NCBI GenBank assembly: GCA_020635195.1 | Contig: JACKAG010000024.1 | Coordinates: 1 to 14,305, forward strand | Origin: Deltaproteobacteria bacterium | Lineage (GTDB): Bacteria > Bdellovibrionota_B > Oligoflexia > Oligoflexales > Bog-1112 | Length of the DNA: 14,305 nucleotides | Direction of reading: 5' to 3' | Shown: piece after piece, positions 13,317 to 14,305 of the stretch | Layout: every line of letters begins with the position of its first letter | Numbering within the stretch: position 1 is the first letter of the stretch | Notes under the pieces: generated by a model | Told to the model about the DNA's origin: nothing | What the model saw: only the letters and a program-made list of their open reading frames with translations | Database searches by the model: none | Made by a program: the position numbers and the translations under genes

Positions 13317-14305
13317 ATGGAAATCAATCTGTCTTCAGAAGAAAAAGATCTCAAGCCACAGCAGCAGAAACATGCTTCGTCACCAGATCTAAGCCTTCCC
13401 AGGACAGGTGAAGTTGATGCAATCAACAATAATTTCAAAAGCCTGGACTATGTACCAGGCAGTGGCGGGACTTATGCCAGTATGGGCAGCCATCAGCCTG
13501 TCCCACTCTCTCAACTATCCTATCCGTCGTCTGATACACAAAACATGCGTGCTCATCCGATCGCAGGCTCTGAAGCACAACGGTCCCATACTTCTCTTCT
13601 CAGAATCCTGGTGATTATTTTCTGCTCAGTGCTGCTGGCTGTTTCTGGTCTCGTTCTCCTGAATGACCTCCAGCCTGGAGAAGGTTTAGATATAAATGAT
13701 CTGATGGCTCTGATGAGTGGAAAACCTCCTGACAGCGCAGAATCCTCGGAAAGGAACCAAGCTCTTAATAACAAAGATCTTAAAGACTCTTCTTTATTGC
13801 CTCATCCGGAAGAAATACGATCGGAGGAAAGCTCTCTTCAGAATATGTTGGCACCTGTCCCGATAGAGGGAGGCATACAAAGTCAAAGTGATTCTGAAAT
13901 GATACGTAAATCAGATCGATTACCCTATCTTTACCTGTCTGAAATCAACAGAAAAGAGCCACCAGAATCCATGCCTGTTGCTCCTGTCTGGAGTGCCAGT
14001 CAGGAGCAACTCTGGCGTCAGGGAATCGCGCATAAATTTCCATGGCAACGTTATAAAACGGTCATGGAGGTCCGTGCAGAGCGTCCTGAACAGAGCCAGG
14101 TGATTCTCTACGATGCTCTGAACGATCCGCAGTTCTGGACCAGAATGAGAGCTGTGATCGCTCTGGCAGAATCAGGCATTCCGGTCCCCTCAAAAACGGT
14201 GAAGCAGGCCATTGGATCTGAAGAAAAATCACTGGTTGCAAGGTTTTTTAAACGATTCAGCCTCAAAAATTCTGCCGGAGAACGCTATATTCTGAGAATG
14301 GCGAT
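13317..14305 (+). CDS. Single-span membrane protein with HEAT-like segment, 3' end missing
   Basis: The frame opens at ATG 13317 (GCGGA upstream as weak ribosome binding site) and is still open at the window edge: 329 residues and counting. Residues 1-93 are hydrophilic, rich in Gln, Ser and Pro, and probably disordered in the cytoplasm. Residues about 94-116 (LLRILVIIFCSVLLAVSGLV) form one membrane span. An acidic, serine-rich linker follows to about residue 235. The C-terminal visible part, QVILYDALNDPQFWTRMRAV then IALAESGIPVP, has the helix-pair pattern of a HEAT-type repeat (DPxxxxRxxAxxALAxxG), so it may be a periplasmic protein-binding platform. No enzyme motif is seen and I recognise no named family. 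It is transcribed away from the EF-G gene. Confidence 0.7.
   Translation, partial: MEINLSSEEKDLKPQQQKHASSPDLSLPRTGEVDAINNNFKSLDYVPGSGGTYASMGSHQPVPLSQLSYPSSDTQNMRAHPIAGSEAQRSHTSLLRILVIIFCSVLLAVSGLVLLNDLQPGEGLDINDLMALMSGKPPDSAESSERNQALNNKDLKDSSLLPHPEEIRSEESSLQNMLAPVPIEGGIQSQSDSEMIRKSDRLPYLYLSEINRKEPPESMPVAPVWSASQEQLWRQGIAHKFPWQRYKTVMEVRAERPEQSQVILYDALNDPQFWTRMRAVIALAESGIPVPSKTVKQAIGSEEKSLVARFFKRFSLKNSAGERYILRMA

Overview
The window looks like a chromosomal segment of a diderm (Gram-negative-type) bacterium of moderate GC content that carries a small integrated element. The diderm inference rests on a three-part RND efflux system with a TolC-like outer-membrane protein and on a lipoprotein. The elongation factor G resembles the mitochondrial EFG1 / spdEFG1 subfamily more than the canonical bacterial one. 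That points, with low to moderate confidence, to a lineage such as the Bdellovibrionota or other former deltaproteobacteria, or spirochaetes.

Layout. Positions 1-4780 hold a rightward efflux operon: the 3' end of a periplasmic adaptor, an RND pump (1036 aa) and a TolC-family protein (406 aa). A BrnT/BrnA toxin-antitoxin pair follows at 5023-5554. From 5559 to about 5960 there are three things: an intrinsic terminator pointing left, a remnant of an IS5-like transposase, and a 164-bp inverted copy of the 3' end of the recombinase gene found farther right.

Positions 6098-8313 are a leftward, visibly A/T-richer four-gene cluster: response regulator, XRE-type regulator, a lipoprotein with a duplicated four-cysteine domain, and a small secreted four-cysteine protein. 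Diverging from it are a small ribbon-helix-helix protein (8406-8618) and a serine recombinase (8766-10394). The recombinase gene runs into the 3' end of a tRNA-Arg(TCG) gene lying on the other strand (10329-10405), so its last 21 codons are antisense tRNA. I read about 5.8-10.33 kb as a compact integrated element: recombinase plus RHH protein as the mobility/control part, and the two regulators with two exported proteins as cargo.

The 164-bp copies are inverted around the element, so homologous or site-specific recombination could flip the whole 4.2-kb cargo while keeping a nearly full-length recombinase in either orientation. This is the most interesting hypothesis in the window.

Beyond the tRNA lie a short intergenic region, a strong terminator and the leftward EF-G gene (10800-12938). 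After a 378-bp divergent regulatory region comes a rightward, single-membrane-span protein with a HEAT-like segment that runs off the window.
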